From a virus, in IMG/VR virus record IMGVR_UViG_3300036832_000542, positions 1-23,723 of that record: 23,723 nucleotides of DNA. The stretch is one strand, 5' to 3'. Below are positions 1-5,939 of the stretch, one piece after another (the first letter of the stretch is position 1; every line of letters begins with the position of its first letter). The notes beneath the pieces are model-generated. The model worked only from the letters and a program-made list of their open reading frames with translations. It had not been told where the DNA came from and ran no database searches. Both the position numbers and the translations under genes were made by a program.

Positions 1-675
1 TACCTCGGCTGGCGCGACTTCCTGGTGGACCTCGTGCGCTCGGGCAAGCGGTCGCGCCGCTCGCTCCTGCTCGAACTGGACAAGGCGACGGCCGATGACA
101 CCGTCACCGTGGAGGCCCTCGACGTGCGAACCGGCGACTTCCGCGAGGTGCTCGGCGACATCGAGCCGGGATCGGTCGCGCTCGTGCTCACCGACCCGCC
201 GTATCCGGCCGAGTATCTGCCGCTCTGGTCCGACCTCGGCAAGTTCGCCACCGTCGCGCTGGCACAGGGCGGATCCCTCGTCGCCTACTGCGGCCAGTCG
301 ATCCTGCTCGACGCCGGTGGACGGCTCGAGGAGTACCTGCGCTACTGGTGGACGCTGGCGCTGCTCAATGGCCACGGATCGCAGATGATCCCCGGCAAGT
401 GGGTCTCAGCCGGGTGGAAACCGCTGCTCTGGTTTGTGAAGGACACCCGTCGGGGCCGGGAGATGCTCCCCGACCGGATCGACGGCTCATCGCCCCGTAA
501 GACACTGCCCACGGGTGACGGCGACGACTGGGCCCAGGGGCTGGCCGAGCTCGAGCCGATCATCTCGGCCCTGACCGTGCCGGGCGACCTCATCGTGGAC
601 CCGTTCGCCGGCAGCGGCACGGTCGGCCTGGCGGCCGAGCGGTTTCACCGCCGGTTCATCGGGGCCGACCTGTGA
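1..675 (+). CDS. DNA methyltransferase, beta class (N6-adenine or N4-cytosine), 5' end cut off
   Basis: Transfers a methyl group from S-adenosylmethionine to an exocyclic amino group in DNA. The open frame runs in from base 1, so the N-terminus is missing; the first internal start is GTG at 25. The catalytic motif DPPYP (near 190-205) comes first and the AdoMet-binding motif DPFAGSGTVGLAAERF lies at the C-terminus (near 595-640). That order is typical of the beta class (N6_N4_Mtase family). The segment before DPPY looks like the end of an N-terminal regulatory or ParB-like domain, but too little is present to say. No restriction enzyme is adjacent, so it is probably an orphan enzyme that protects or marks phage DNA. 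It overlaps the next gene by GTGA. It lies in the left arm that may be an alternative allele (see the 127-bp repeat). Target specificity cannot be read from the sequence. Confidence 0.85.
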   Translation, partial: YLGWRDFLVDLVRSGKRSRRSLLLELDKATADDTVTVEALDVRTGDFREVLGDIEPGSVALVLTDPPYPAEYLPLWSDLGKFATVALAQGGSLVAYCGQSILLDAGGRLEEYLRYWWTLALLNGHGSQMIPGKWVSAGWKPLLWFVKDTRRGREMLPDRIDGSSPRKTLPTGDGDDWAQGLAELEPIISALTVPGDLIVDPFAGSGTVGLAAERFHRRFIGADL

Positions 676-1214
676 CGACTGAACAGTGGTTGCCACCGAG
701 CCGCCGGCCCGACAATGAGGCGGCCGGCTGGCTTGGCTACTACTGCCGCTGTCATCTGCCGCGCGTGTTCGATCTCGTTGACGCCGATGGTGTGGTCCCG
801 GTGGTCTGGCACTACTTGAAGGCCGAAACGCATACCTACCGGTTGTTCGAGGAGAAACCGTCCGGTCAGGTGCTCCACCCGAGCCAGGAACGGACATTCC
901 GGCACCTCGTGGCCGGCCTGGGGCTGTCGGTCTACGTCATCCATAACGCCGAGTGGCTCGGCGTCCCGCGATTCCCGATCGAGGTGACCCGGCTCGGGTC
1001 ACCCGACCAACATCGGACCTTCGGACGGCCCCAGTTCGACAACTGGATGCGCGACGGGCTCTGCCCGCTCGATCCAGCCGAGGCCGAGCGGTGGAGCACC
1101 CGTATCGAAGAAGAAGACGCCCTACTCGATGAGTCCCGAGCTGACCGGGAATGGGCGGCCTTCCAGGCATGGTGCGACGAACACCCCGACGAGCTCGGCC
1201 GCCCGTTCTCGTGA
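672..1214 (+). CDS. Unknown phage protein between methyltransferase and initiator (180 aa)
   Basis: I do not recognise a firm family. GTG at 672 overlaps the preceding stop, and the product is acidic at its C-terminus. Its first half has a compact region with CRCHLP, a DLVDADGVVPVVWHYLK segment and RLFEEKPSGQ followed by SQERTFRHLVAGLG, then VYVIHNAEW. The spacing D...(E)EK...Q is vaguely like PD-(D/E)XK or VRR-type nuclease folds, but this is a weak impression. It sits in the same slot (after a methyltransferase, before the initiator) as the unrelated-looking gene at 22371-23078 in the other cassette, suggesting a function linked to methylation or replication. Its stop overlaps the GTG of the initiator gene, implying coupled translation. 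Confidence 0.6.
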   Translation: MTTEQWLPPSRRPDNEAAGWLGYYCRCHLPRVFDLVDADGVVPVVWHYLKAETHTYRLFEEKPSGQVLHPSQERTFRHLVAGLGLSVYVIHNAEWLGVPRFPIEVTRLGSPDQHRTFGRPQFDNWMRDGLCPLDPAEAERWSTRIEEEDALLDESRADREWAAFQAWCDEHPDELGRPFS

Positions 1215-1867
1215 GCCTCCGGGCCACCCGCCACATGGTCGCCCTGCGCCACGAGGGCAAGCTGCCCGGCGGCGCCCGCCTGCTCGTGCTCCTCGTGCTG
1301 GCCGACTGGGCCCGCCAGGACACGGGCCTTGCCCGGGTGTCCTTCCGTGAGCTCGCCGACCTCTGCGGCGTCCATACCAACACCGTGAACCGGGCCCTCG
1401 ACGACGGCTACCGGGTCGGCGCCCTGGCCCTCGTCGAGCGGGGCAAGCGGGGCCGGGCGAGCACCTACCTCTGCCCGCCGAATCCTGTGGATAACTCCGA
1501 GCCGGGCGACCCCGATGTGCGCGCCTCATGCGCGCAAGGATGCGCGCAAGTAGCGCGCATGGAGTCACCTTCGAGCGCGCACCATGCGCGCACTCCCTAT
1601 CCGAGAATTACCGAGAGCAAAGAGAGCCCACCGCCGGCTGTCCCCAAGGGGCCAGCGGCGGGCTCTTTTGCCAGCCGAGAGCGCACCCCCTACGGCGACC
1701 GGATCCCCGAGCGCGACCGGCCGGCCAACGCGGCCGCTTGGCTGGCGACACTGCCCCCCGACGCCGACGACTACGACGCCCGGGAGTCGGCGACCCTGTC
1801 GTGGCCCCATGACCCCGACATGCGGGCCCACGCCCTCGATGTCTGGGCGAGCGAGCACGCCCGATGA
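1211..1867 (+). CDS. Winged-helix replication-initiator-like protein, copy A
   Basis: 218 aa from a GTG that overlaps the upstream TGA (GTGA). Residues about 20-90 form a helix-turn-helix/winged-helix domain of the HTH_36 type, with recognition region ELADLCGVHTNTVNRALDDG followed by a beta-wing ending in TYLCPP. The middle (about 95-150) is low complexity, because the DNA there is a row of GCGCGC boxes and a hairpin. The C-terminal 45 residues (AAAWLATLPPD onward) are compact and identical to copy B as far as the window shows. An N-terminal DNA-binding domain over boxes placed in the middle of its own gene is the arrangement of lambda O-type initiators, so I infer a replication initiator. 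A transcription regulator is the alternative. The stop overlaps the ATG of the C5 methyltransferase (ATGA). A longer in-frame start at 1151 exists, but homology with copy B begins at 1211. Confidence 0.7.
   Translation: MSLRATRHMVALRHEGKLPGGARLLVLLVLADWARQDTGLARVSFRELADLCGVHTNTVNRALDDGYRVGALALVERGKRGRASTYLCPPNPVDNSEPGDPDVRASCAQGCAQVARMESPSSAHHARTPYPRITESKESPPPAVPKGPAAGSFASRERTPYGDRIPERDRPANAAAWLATLPPDADDYDARESATLSWPHDPDMRAHALDVWASEHAR
1486..1600. other. Candidate replication origin A: DnaA box plus GCGCGC boxes inside the initiator gene
   Basis: TGTGGATAA at 1486-1494 is the exact reverse complement of the high-affinity DnaA box TTATCCACA. Downstream lie six boxes sharing TGCGCGC or its complement: GTGCGCGCC (1517-1525), two tandem ATGCGCGCAAG units 12 bp apart (1528-1538 and 1540-1550), an inverted AGCGCGCAT (1552-1560), an inverted AGCGCGCAC (1574-1582) and ATGCGCGCAC (1584-1593). 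A short less GC-rich stretch (GAGAATTACCGAGAGCAAAG, about 1603-1622) follows. The same order (DnaA box, boxes, AT-richer spot, hairpin) occurs in copy B. Seen: the repeats. Inferred: origin function, by analogy with iterons inside phage initiator genes. Confidence 0.55.
1624..1665. repeat. Hairpin inside initiator gene, copy A
   Basis: The inner stem is GCTG-t-CCCC / GGGG-c-CAGC (1637-1656), extended by GCC/GGC, with an outer stem GAGCCC (1624-1629) / GGGCTC (1660-1665) followed by TTTT. Copy B keeps the inner core but has GTTCGCC/GGCGAAC outside, so both sides of the outer stem changed together. It looks like an intrinsic terminator but lies in an open reading frame that continues another 200 bases with a conserved protein end. 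A structural role at the origin is therefore more likely than simple termination. Confidence 0.6.
1724..1850 (+). repeat. 127-bp exact direct repeat, left copy
   Basis: Identical to 23597-23723, the last 127 bases of the window. The bases just before differ (G at 1723, C at 23596). It covers the 3' part of the initiator gene. The length equals a widely used de Bruijn k-mer and one copy ends exactly at the contig end, so it is most likely an assembly-graph overlap marking a branch point. Confidence 0.95.
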
Positions 1868-2751
1868 CCCGGCCCACCGTCGGGTCACTCTGCACCGGCA
1901 TCGGCGGGATCGACCTCGGCCTGGAGCGGGCCGGGTTCGAGATCCGCTGGCAGTGCGAGATCGACCCCTACTGCCGCAAGGTGCTGGCCCGGCACTGGCC
2001 CGGTGTGCCCTGCCATCCCGACGTGGAGGACCTGCCCTGTGACCTGGGACCAGTTGACCTTGTGGCCGCCGGATACCCCTGCCAGCCCTTCAGCCTCGCC
2101 GGGACCAGAGCCGGCGACGGCCATGAGCACTACCTCTGGCCCGCCATCGTCGGCGCCCTTCGCATGGTTCGACCCGGCCACGTCCTGCTGGAGAATGTCC
2201 CAGGGCACCTTTCCCTGGGCTGGGACCGGGTCCTCGGTGACCTGGCCGCGCTGGGGTATGACGTGGAATGGACGTGCATACCGGCGGCCGCCGTTGGTGC
2301 GCCTCACCTTCGCTGGCGGCTGTTCGCTATTGCACACGCCAACGGCGACAGCGAATCAAGCGTGCCCGTCAATGCGTTCTCGGGACGCGGGGTCGTGGTT
2401 TCCGACACCGACCGCGACGGAGTACGGGAACAACCAGTCACCGAGCTCGGGTGCAGCGGTGCGACCGTCTTTGCAGACAATGGCGAGGAGTGGGCTTTGG
2501 CCGACGCCGTCGGCGCGGGACTGGCGATCATGCGGCGCGAGCCCCGAAACGATGGCGAGGAATGCCCGACCACTAAACGAGACGGTGACGGGCGGCGACA
2601 CTGGGAGTCTGAACCCGCCGTGGGTCGAGTGGCTAATGGGGTTCCCAATCGGCTGGACAGAATGCGAACCCTTGGCAACGCGGTAGTGCCACAGGTGGCC
2701 GAGCTCGTCGGCCGTCACCTGCTGGCCCACCTCGACCGGGTGGCCCGGTGA
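1864..2751 (+). CDS. dcm: C5 cytosine DNA methyltransferase (Dcm family)
   Basis: 295 aa; ATG overlaps the initiator stop. Methylates carbon 5 of cytosine in DNA. Visible motifs: I, SLCTGIGGIDLGLERAGF (residues about 8-25); IV, YPCQPFS with catalytic Cys73; VI, ENVPG (110-114); VIII-like, VGAPHLRWRLF (144-154); and a C-terminal X-like motif TLGNAVVPQVAEL. It belongs to the short phage class in which the segment between motif VIII and the final helix is brief and ends in a GRVANGVPNRLDRMRTLGNA-like run. No partner nuclease is seen, so it is probably an orphan enzyme. Third-position GC drops in the second half (about 2290-2690) compared with its neighbours, which fits the overlapping +1-frame gene described separately. 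It is shared by both cassette alleles. Confidence 0.9.
   Translation: MTRPTVGSLCTGIGGIDLGLERAGFEIRWQCEIDPYCRKVLARHWPGVPCHPDVEDLPCDLGPVDLVAAGYPCQPFSLAGTRAGDGHEHYLWPAIVGALRMVRPGHVLLENVPGHLSLGWDRVLGDLAALGYDVEWTCIPAAAVGAPHLRWRLFAIAHANGDSESSVPVNAFSGRGVVVSDTDRDGVREQPVTELGCSGATVFADNGEEWALADAVGAGLAIMRREPRNDGEECPTTKRDGDGRRHWESEPAVGRVANGVPNRLDRMRTLGNAVVPQVAELVGRHLLAHLDRVAR
2123..2686 (+). CDS. Overlapping +1-frame protein with WVEWLMGFPIGWT ending, nested in the C5 methyltransferase gene
   Basis: The frame one base ahead of dcm is open from 2003 (GTG) to the TAG at 2684-2686. Possible starts are GTG 2003, ATG 2123 and ATG 2197; I give 2123 arbitrarily. Its product contains WPRWGMTWNGRAYRRPPLV, repeated PTPTAT and LWPTPSARDW, RPLNETV and SLNPPWVEWLMGFPIGWT. 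These are hallmarks I know from phage proteins found next to or fused to C5 methyltransferases, of unclear function. The same bases encode valid Dcm motifs in frame 0. Over 2499-2686 my hand count of third-position GC is about three quarters in this frame and about two thirds in frame 0, so this is not a simple GC-driven shadow. It could be made by internal initiation or by frameshifting, or it could be a fossil of the ancestral frame. Confidence 0.45.
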   Translation: MSTTSGPPSSAPFAWFDPATSCWRMSQGTFPWAGTGSSVTWPRWGMTWNGRAYRRPPLVRLTFAGGCSLLHTPTATANQACPSMRSRDAGSWFPTPTATEYGNNQSPSSGAAVRPSLQTMARSGLWPTPSARDWRSCGASPETMARNARPLNETVTGGDTGSLNPPWVEWLMGFPIGWTECEPLATR

Positions 2752-3023
2752 CCCACGTCACGCTCTCCACCCGGCCCCACCTCGACGCCCCCTACGCCGT
2801 GGCCCAGACGGTCACCCCCACCGACTGCCCCGGCGTCTACGTCGACTGGACCGGGGTACGGCCGGCGCTGCGGTTCGTCTACGGCTGGATGGCCGGCGAA
2901 GGGCCGAGCGTCTGGGCCGTGGTCGGCCGCGACCACTGGCTGGAGCGCGTGGCCTGGCTCGGCGACGGGCCGTATGTGGCGATCACCGGCAACGAGCGCC
3001 TCCGCTTCGAGGTGGACGGGTGA
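2748..3023 (+). CDS. Small hypothetical protein (91 aa)
   Basis: GTG at 2748 overlaps the dcm stop (GTGA), so translation is probably coupled. No signal peptide or membrane segment is seen. It is rich in aromatic residues, with a WTGVRPALRFVYGW segment and WAVVGRDHWLERVAW, suggesting a small compact beta-rich domain. No family recognised. Its position between methyltransferase and packaging genes is typical of lineage-specific early phage genes. Confidence 0.6.
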   Translation: MTHVTLSTRPHLDAPYAVAQTVTPTDCPGVYVDWTGVRPALRFVYGWMAGEGPSVWAVVGRDHWLERVAWLGDGPYVAITGNERLRFEVDG

Positions 3024-3271
3024 GACGACGTCAGACCCCACCACGTCACCCGGTCACCGGCCGATTCCTCGCCTTCGACTGCGAGGTCGACTGTCTCGAA
3101 CACTGCGCCGGCCTCTGCGGCGCCGTTCTCGTCACCGACGAGGACCTCGATCTCGGCCCGGGCGCGGGCCTAGCGAAAGGAGCCTCTCCGTGGAATATCT
3201 GCAACGGGCCGGATCCGTCACTCCCTCGACGGTACGACGCCGGCCACCCGCGCCCGGGCCGCGAACCATGA
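3020..3271 (+). CDS. Small hypothetical protein with a regular CxxxC series
   Basis: 83 aa from a GTG overlapping the previous stop. Residues about 22-36 contain four cysteines at exact four-residue spacing (C-EVD-C-LEH-C-AGL-C). This would place them along one helical face and could bind metal, which is inference only. The last third lies over a strong Shine-Dalgarno and alternative start for the next gene (3176-3192), is proline/arginine rich, and looks less protein-like. The true end may be functional only as a translational overlap. No family recognised. Confidence 0.5.
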   Translation: MRRRQTPPRHPVTGRFLAFDCEVDCLEHCAGLCGAVLVTDEDLDLGPGAGLAKGASPWNICNGPDPSLPRRYDAGHPRPGREP

Positions 3272-3552
3272 CCAACGCCACCGACACCGACCTGCGTCTG
3301 CGCCTCGTGCTGGGCTCGGTGCTGTCACGGCTGCGCCTGCGCGGTATCGCCCACCGTTGGATGCTCGACGCCATATCGGGCGCACTGGACGACGCCGGCA
3401 TCCGGGCGCTCGTCGTCGACCTCGACGCCTTCGATCGCAGCGGCGGCGCCAAGCGCGCGCCGAGGCGCTGCCCGGTGCGCGACCGTGACGGCGGCTACGA
3501 GGTCTACGAGGTGCGCTGGTTCAGCCGGCTCGAACAGACCGACGCTGGGTAG
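3190..3552 (+). CDS. Hypothetical protein (120 aa from GTG 3190; 94 aa from ATG 3268)
   Basis: Two starts compete. GTG 3190 has a strong Shine-Dalgarno AAAGGAG at 3176-3182 with seven bases of spacing. ATG 3268 overlaps the TGA of the previous gene (ATGA). I prefer 3190 because of the ribosome site, though the segment before residue 27 is proline-rich and less conserved-looking. The body has a leucine/arginine helix (LRLRLVLGSVLSRLRLRG), an acidic ALVVDLDAFDR segment and a C-terminal GYEVYEVRWF strand. No family recognised; it lies in the run of small genes before HNH/terminase. Confidence 0.55.
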   Translation: MEYLQRAGSVTPSTVRRRPPAPGPRTMTNATDTDLRLRLVLGSVLSRLRLRGIAHRWMLDAISGALDDAGIRALVVDLDAFDRSGGAKRAPRRCPVRDRDGGYEVYEVRWFSRLEQTDAG

Positions 3553-3562
3553 AGTCCAGGTC

Positions 3563-3727
3563 ATGGGCGATACCGTCATGCTGCGCCGGTTCCTGGTGGT
3601 CTGTGCCGCCGTCGCTGCCATCGTGCTGGGCGTCGTGGTCCTGGTCGGTGCGCCCACCAACAGCCTCGACCTGTTGGCCGGTGCCGGTATCGCCAGTGGC
3701 GCTGGTCTGTTGGTCCTGCTCATCTAG
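3563..3727 (+). CDS. Small two-helix membrane protein (54 aa)
   Basis: ATG 3563. Two hydrophobic segments (about residues 9-28, FLVVCAAVAAIVLGVVVLVG, and 36-54 ending in GLLVLLI) flank a short polar turn. This is a small double-spanning membrane protein with basic residues (LRR) before the first helix. Function unknown; superinfection exclusion or a holin/antiholin are possible, but a better holin candidate lies next to the endolysin. No clear Shine-Dalgarno is visible. TAGAGT at 3550-3555 ends seven bases before the ATG and could be a -10 box of a leaderless transcript, since the same arrangement recurs at 20285-20299. Confidence 0.6.
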   Translation: MGDTVMLRRFLVVCAAVAAIVLGVVVLVGAPTNSLDLLAGAGIASGAGLLVLLI

Positions 3728-3729
3728 TC

Positions 3730-4011
3730 ATGACCACACCGCCAGACCCGCGGTACAACACCACGGCCTGGCGCAAGGTGCGCCTGTTGGTGCTCGACCG
3801 GGATCGTGGACTGTGCCAGATGCACGGTCGCAAGTGCACGAGGTACGCCACCCAGGTGGACCACGTCGTGGCCATCGAGGACGGTGGGGCGTTCTATGAC
3901 GTGGCCAACCTGCGTGCTGCGTGTCGCACCTGCAACGCCGGCGCCGGGTCGACGGTGCGTGAGCGCAAGCGCTACCGCGACAGCGTGGCCCGCTATGCCA
4001 CCCGGTTCTAG
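3730..4011 (+). CDS. HNH endonuclease
   Basis: 93 aa, metal-dependent nuclease. It shows the classic small phage HNH layout: TTAWRKVRLLVLDRD, a Cys (LCQMHGRKC), the VDHVVAIEDGG His-containing motif, a VANLRAACRTCNA segment with Asn and the second Cys pair, and a basic tail (RERKRYRDS). HNH proteins directly upstream of terminase genes are known to assist terminase in cutting DNA at cos or pac sites in HK97-like phages, and its position here, 229 bases before the small terminase, fits that role. Confidence 0.85.
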   Translation: MTTPPDPRYNTTAWRKVRLLVLDRDRGLCQMHGRKCTRYATQVDHVVAIEDGGAFYDVANLRAACRTCNAGAGSTVRERKRYRDSVARYATRF

Positions 4012-4239
4012 ACACCGGGTGGACTGACCATGGTGGCCACCACTGACGACACTGACGACACCACCCATGCGCGCGCTGACTGACCTCTCGACCTCGTCGA
4101 CCTCGTCGCCGCCGCCACCCCGGGCGCGCCGCGCCGTCGGCACCCCCCCGCGTTTTTTGGTGGGGCCATGCGCCTACATCCGCCAATGCCTCAATATTTG
4201 CGCTCTGTTCGCCCAGGTCAGAGCGGTTAGGCAGGGTTG
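4012..4239. other. Intergenic region between HNH and terminase; possible packaging site
   Basis: About 230 bases without a convincing gene. It holds a 10-bp perfect palindrome GGTGGCCACC (about 4031-4040), tandem CTGACGACA units (about 4046-4062), a repeated CGACCTCGT run (about 4088-4108), GGCGCGCC (4123-4130), and a C-run/T-run segment at 4145-4163. The right end is AT-richer (CAATATTTGCG). In many HK97-like phages the cos or pac site lies in this interval. No overhang can be identified from a single contig. Confidence 0.35.
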
Positions 4240-4536
4240 GTGAGTGATCGGCGCCACCATGGCCGCGTTGAGGTGGGACTCGATGCCGATCTCCTCGACC
4301 GCCGCGATATCCAGCGCTCCGAGCGCTCGGCGCTGCGCTCCCAGGCCCACGCCGTGGACCTGGCCGAGGCCAGCGGCGACCCCGAGCAGATCACGAGGGC
4401 GAATCTCGGCTACCTCGAACTGCGCCGGGCGGCGGGGCTGACGGCCGGTGGGTCCAAGCCCGTCGACGCTTTCGACGAGCTCCTGGCCGAGCTCTCTCGG
4501 CCCGGCGCCGGTTCGAGCGACCGCCCGCAGCCCTGA
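4240..4536 (+). CDS. Putative terminase small subunit
   Basis: 98 aa from GTG 4240 (a TTG at 4237 is in frame). The protein is short, helical and charged: RSERSALRSQAHAVDLAEASGDPEQITRAN (not one motif but a helical run), then YLELRRAAGL and a C-terminal KPVDAFDELLAELSRPG. Small proteins ending in 'DELLAEL' directly before the large terminase are common in actinophages and are usually taken as small terminase, but I see no clear HTH. The role is inferred mainly from position. Confidence 0.5.
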   Translation: MSDRRHHGRVEVGLDADLLDRRDIQRSERSALRSQAHAVDLAEASGDPEQITRANLGYLELRRAAGLTAGGSKPVDAFDELLAELSRPGAGSSDRPQP

Positions 4537-5905
4537 CCGGCGCACCTTCGGCGGGGCCGTGGCCAAGCTGGCCGAGGCCTACGGCCGGCCGCCCATGCCG
4601 TGGCAGCGTTACACCCTCGATGTAGCACTGGAGGTCGACGAGCGGGGTCGATTCTGCTACCAGCTCGTCATCGTCACCGTGCCCCGCCAGTCGGGCAAGA
4701 CGACCCTGTTCGGCGCCGTCCTCGACCACCGGGCCCTCGTCATGCCCCTGGCCCGGTGCTGGTTCACCCAGCAGTCGGGCAAGCACGCCACCGACTGGCT
4801 CATCAACGAGCATTGGCCGCTGCTCGCCCCGTTCGTGCCCAACGTCCACCTCCGGCGCGCCGCGGGGTCCGAGCACATCAAGTGGCTGCGCTCGGGCGGC
4901 CTCGTGCGCCCGTTCCCACCCACGCCCGACGGCCTGCACGGCAAGGTCAGCGATCTCGTCGTGGTCGACGAGCCCTGGGCCTTCGACCAGGTCCGGGGCA
5001 CCGAGCTCGACCAGGCCATCGTGCCGACCATGGCCACCAAGCCCAACGGCCAGGTCTTCAAGGTGTCCACGGCCGGCGATGCGACCTCGACGTGGTGGCT
5101 GGGCACGGTCGAGGCCGGCCGGGCCGCCGTCGCCGCCGGGAGGACCGAGGGCGTGGCCTACTTCGAGTGGTCCTGCCCCGACGGGCTCGACCCGACCGCC
5201 CCGGACTCCTGGCCGCTCTACCATCCGGCCTACGGGCTGACCATCGGCCCCGAGGCCATGGCCGCCGCCCTGGAGATGCTCGGGCCCGATGAGTTCGCCC
5301 GGGCCTACGGCAACCGCTGGGTCTCGACGGTGGCCCGGGTCATCCCGATCGGGGCCTGGCGGGCCGCCGCCGAGGACGGCGCCCCGCTCCCAGGCCCCGG
5401 AGAGGTGGCCTTGGCCTTCGACGTGGCCGTGGACCGCTCCGACGCGGCGATCGTGGCCGGGTGGCGTGACGAGGCCTCTACGGGCCACCTGGAGGTCGCA
5501 GAGCACCGGCCCGGCGTCGGCTGGCTGCCCGAGCGACTGGCCGAGCTCGTCGAGAAATGGCGGCCGTCGGTGGTCGCCTACGACAAGGCCGGGCCGGCCC
5601 TCGACATCGCCGACGTGCTCACCCGCGGCGGCATGGCCCTGGAGGGCCTCGGGCCGAGGGACTACGCCGCCGCCTGCGCCGGGTTCTTGGAGGCCCTCGT
5701 GGCCGAGCCGCCCACCGTCCGGGTGCGCCGCCACGAGGCCCTCGACGCCGCCGCCGCCGGGGCGGCCCGCCGGGCCCTCGGCGACGCCTGGGCCTGGGGC
5801 CGGCGCCAGTCGGGCGGCTCGATCGCCCCGCTCACGGCGGCCACGGTGGCGCTCTGGGCCGCCGACCACGCCCCGGCGTCGCTCGGTGACTTTCGCATCT
5901 ATTGA
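4448..5905 (+). CDS. terL: Terminase large subunit
   Basis: The ATP-driven DNA packaging motor and nuclease. Numbered from GTG 4448 (485 aa): Walker A VPRQSGKT at about 78-85; Walker B LVVVDEPW at about 168-175; a coupling segment KVSTAG at about 205; and an RNase H-like nuclease domain with FDVAVDRSD from about 322 and VVAYDKAG at about 377. The start is uncertain. GTG 4448 overlaps the small subunit by 89 bases and GTG 4559 is the next in-frame start, but the family-like run DRRTFGGAVAKLAE begins before 4559, which favours the longer form. It acts with the portal encoded 34 bases downstream. Confidence 0.92.
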   Translation: MGPSPSTLSTSSWPSSLGPAPVRATARSPDRRTFGGAVAKLAEAYGRPPMPWQRYTLDVALEVDERGRFCYQLVIVTVPRQSGKTTLFGAVLDHRALVMPLARCWFTQQSGKHATDWLINEHWPLLAPFVPNVHLRRAAGSEHIKWLRSGGLVRPFPPTPDGLHGKVSDLVVVDEPWAFDQVRGTELDQAIVPTMATKPNGQVFKVSTAGDATSTWWLGTVEAGRAAVAAGRTEGVAYFEWSCPDGLDPTAPDSWPLYHPAYGLTIGPEAMAAALEMLGPDEFARAYGNRWVSTVARVIPIGAWRAAAEDGAPLPGPGEVALAFDVAVDRSDAAIVAGWRDEASTGHLEVAEHRPGVGWLPERLAELVEKWRPSVVAYDKAGPALDIADVLTRGGMALEGLGPRDYAAACAGFLEALVAEPPTVRVRRHEALDAAAAGAARRALGDAWAWGRRQSGGSIAPLTAATVALWAADHAPASLGDFRIY

Positions 5906-5929
5906 TGCCGACCCGTGACCTGTCAAACT
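5902..5929 (+). promoter_or_regulatory. Candidate promoter before the portal gene
   Basis: TTGATG (5902-5907), 16 bases, then CAAACT (5924-5929), ending ten bases before the portal GTG (5940). This would give a nearly leaderless transcript, consistent with the lack of a clear Shine-Dalgarno before 5940. It overlaps the end of the terminase gene. Sequence match only. Confidence 0.3.
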
Positions 5930-5939
5930 GGGGCGCGTC

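Noticed and set aside
1517-1593. GCGCGC repeats as a CRISPR-like array
   Set aside because: Units are 9-11 bp with no regular spacers, occur in both orientations, and lie inside a coding gene.
1624-1669. Hairpin plus TTTT as an ordinary intrinsic terminator ending the initiator gene
   Set aside because: The reading frame continues through it to a conserved C-terminus, and the T-run is absent in copy B while the stem is preserved.
4145-4166. C-run/T-run segment before the small terminase as a terminator
   Set aside because: The possible stem is short and mismatched; no convincing hairpin can be drawn.
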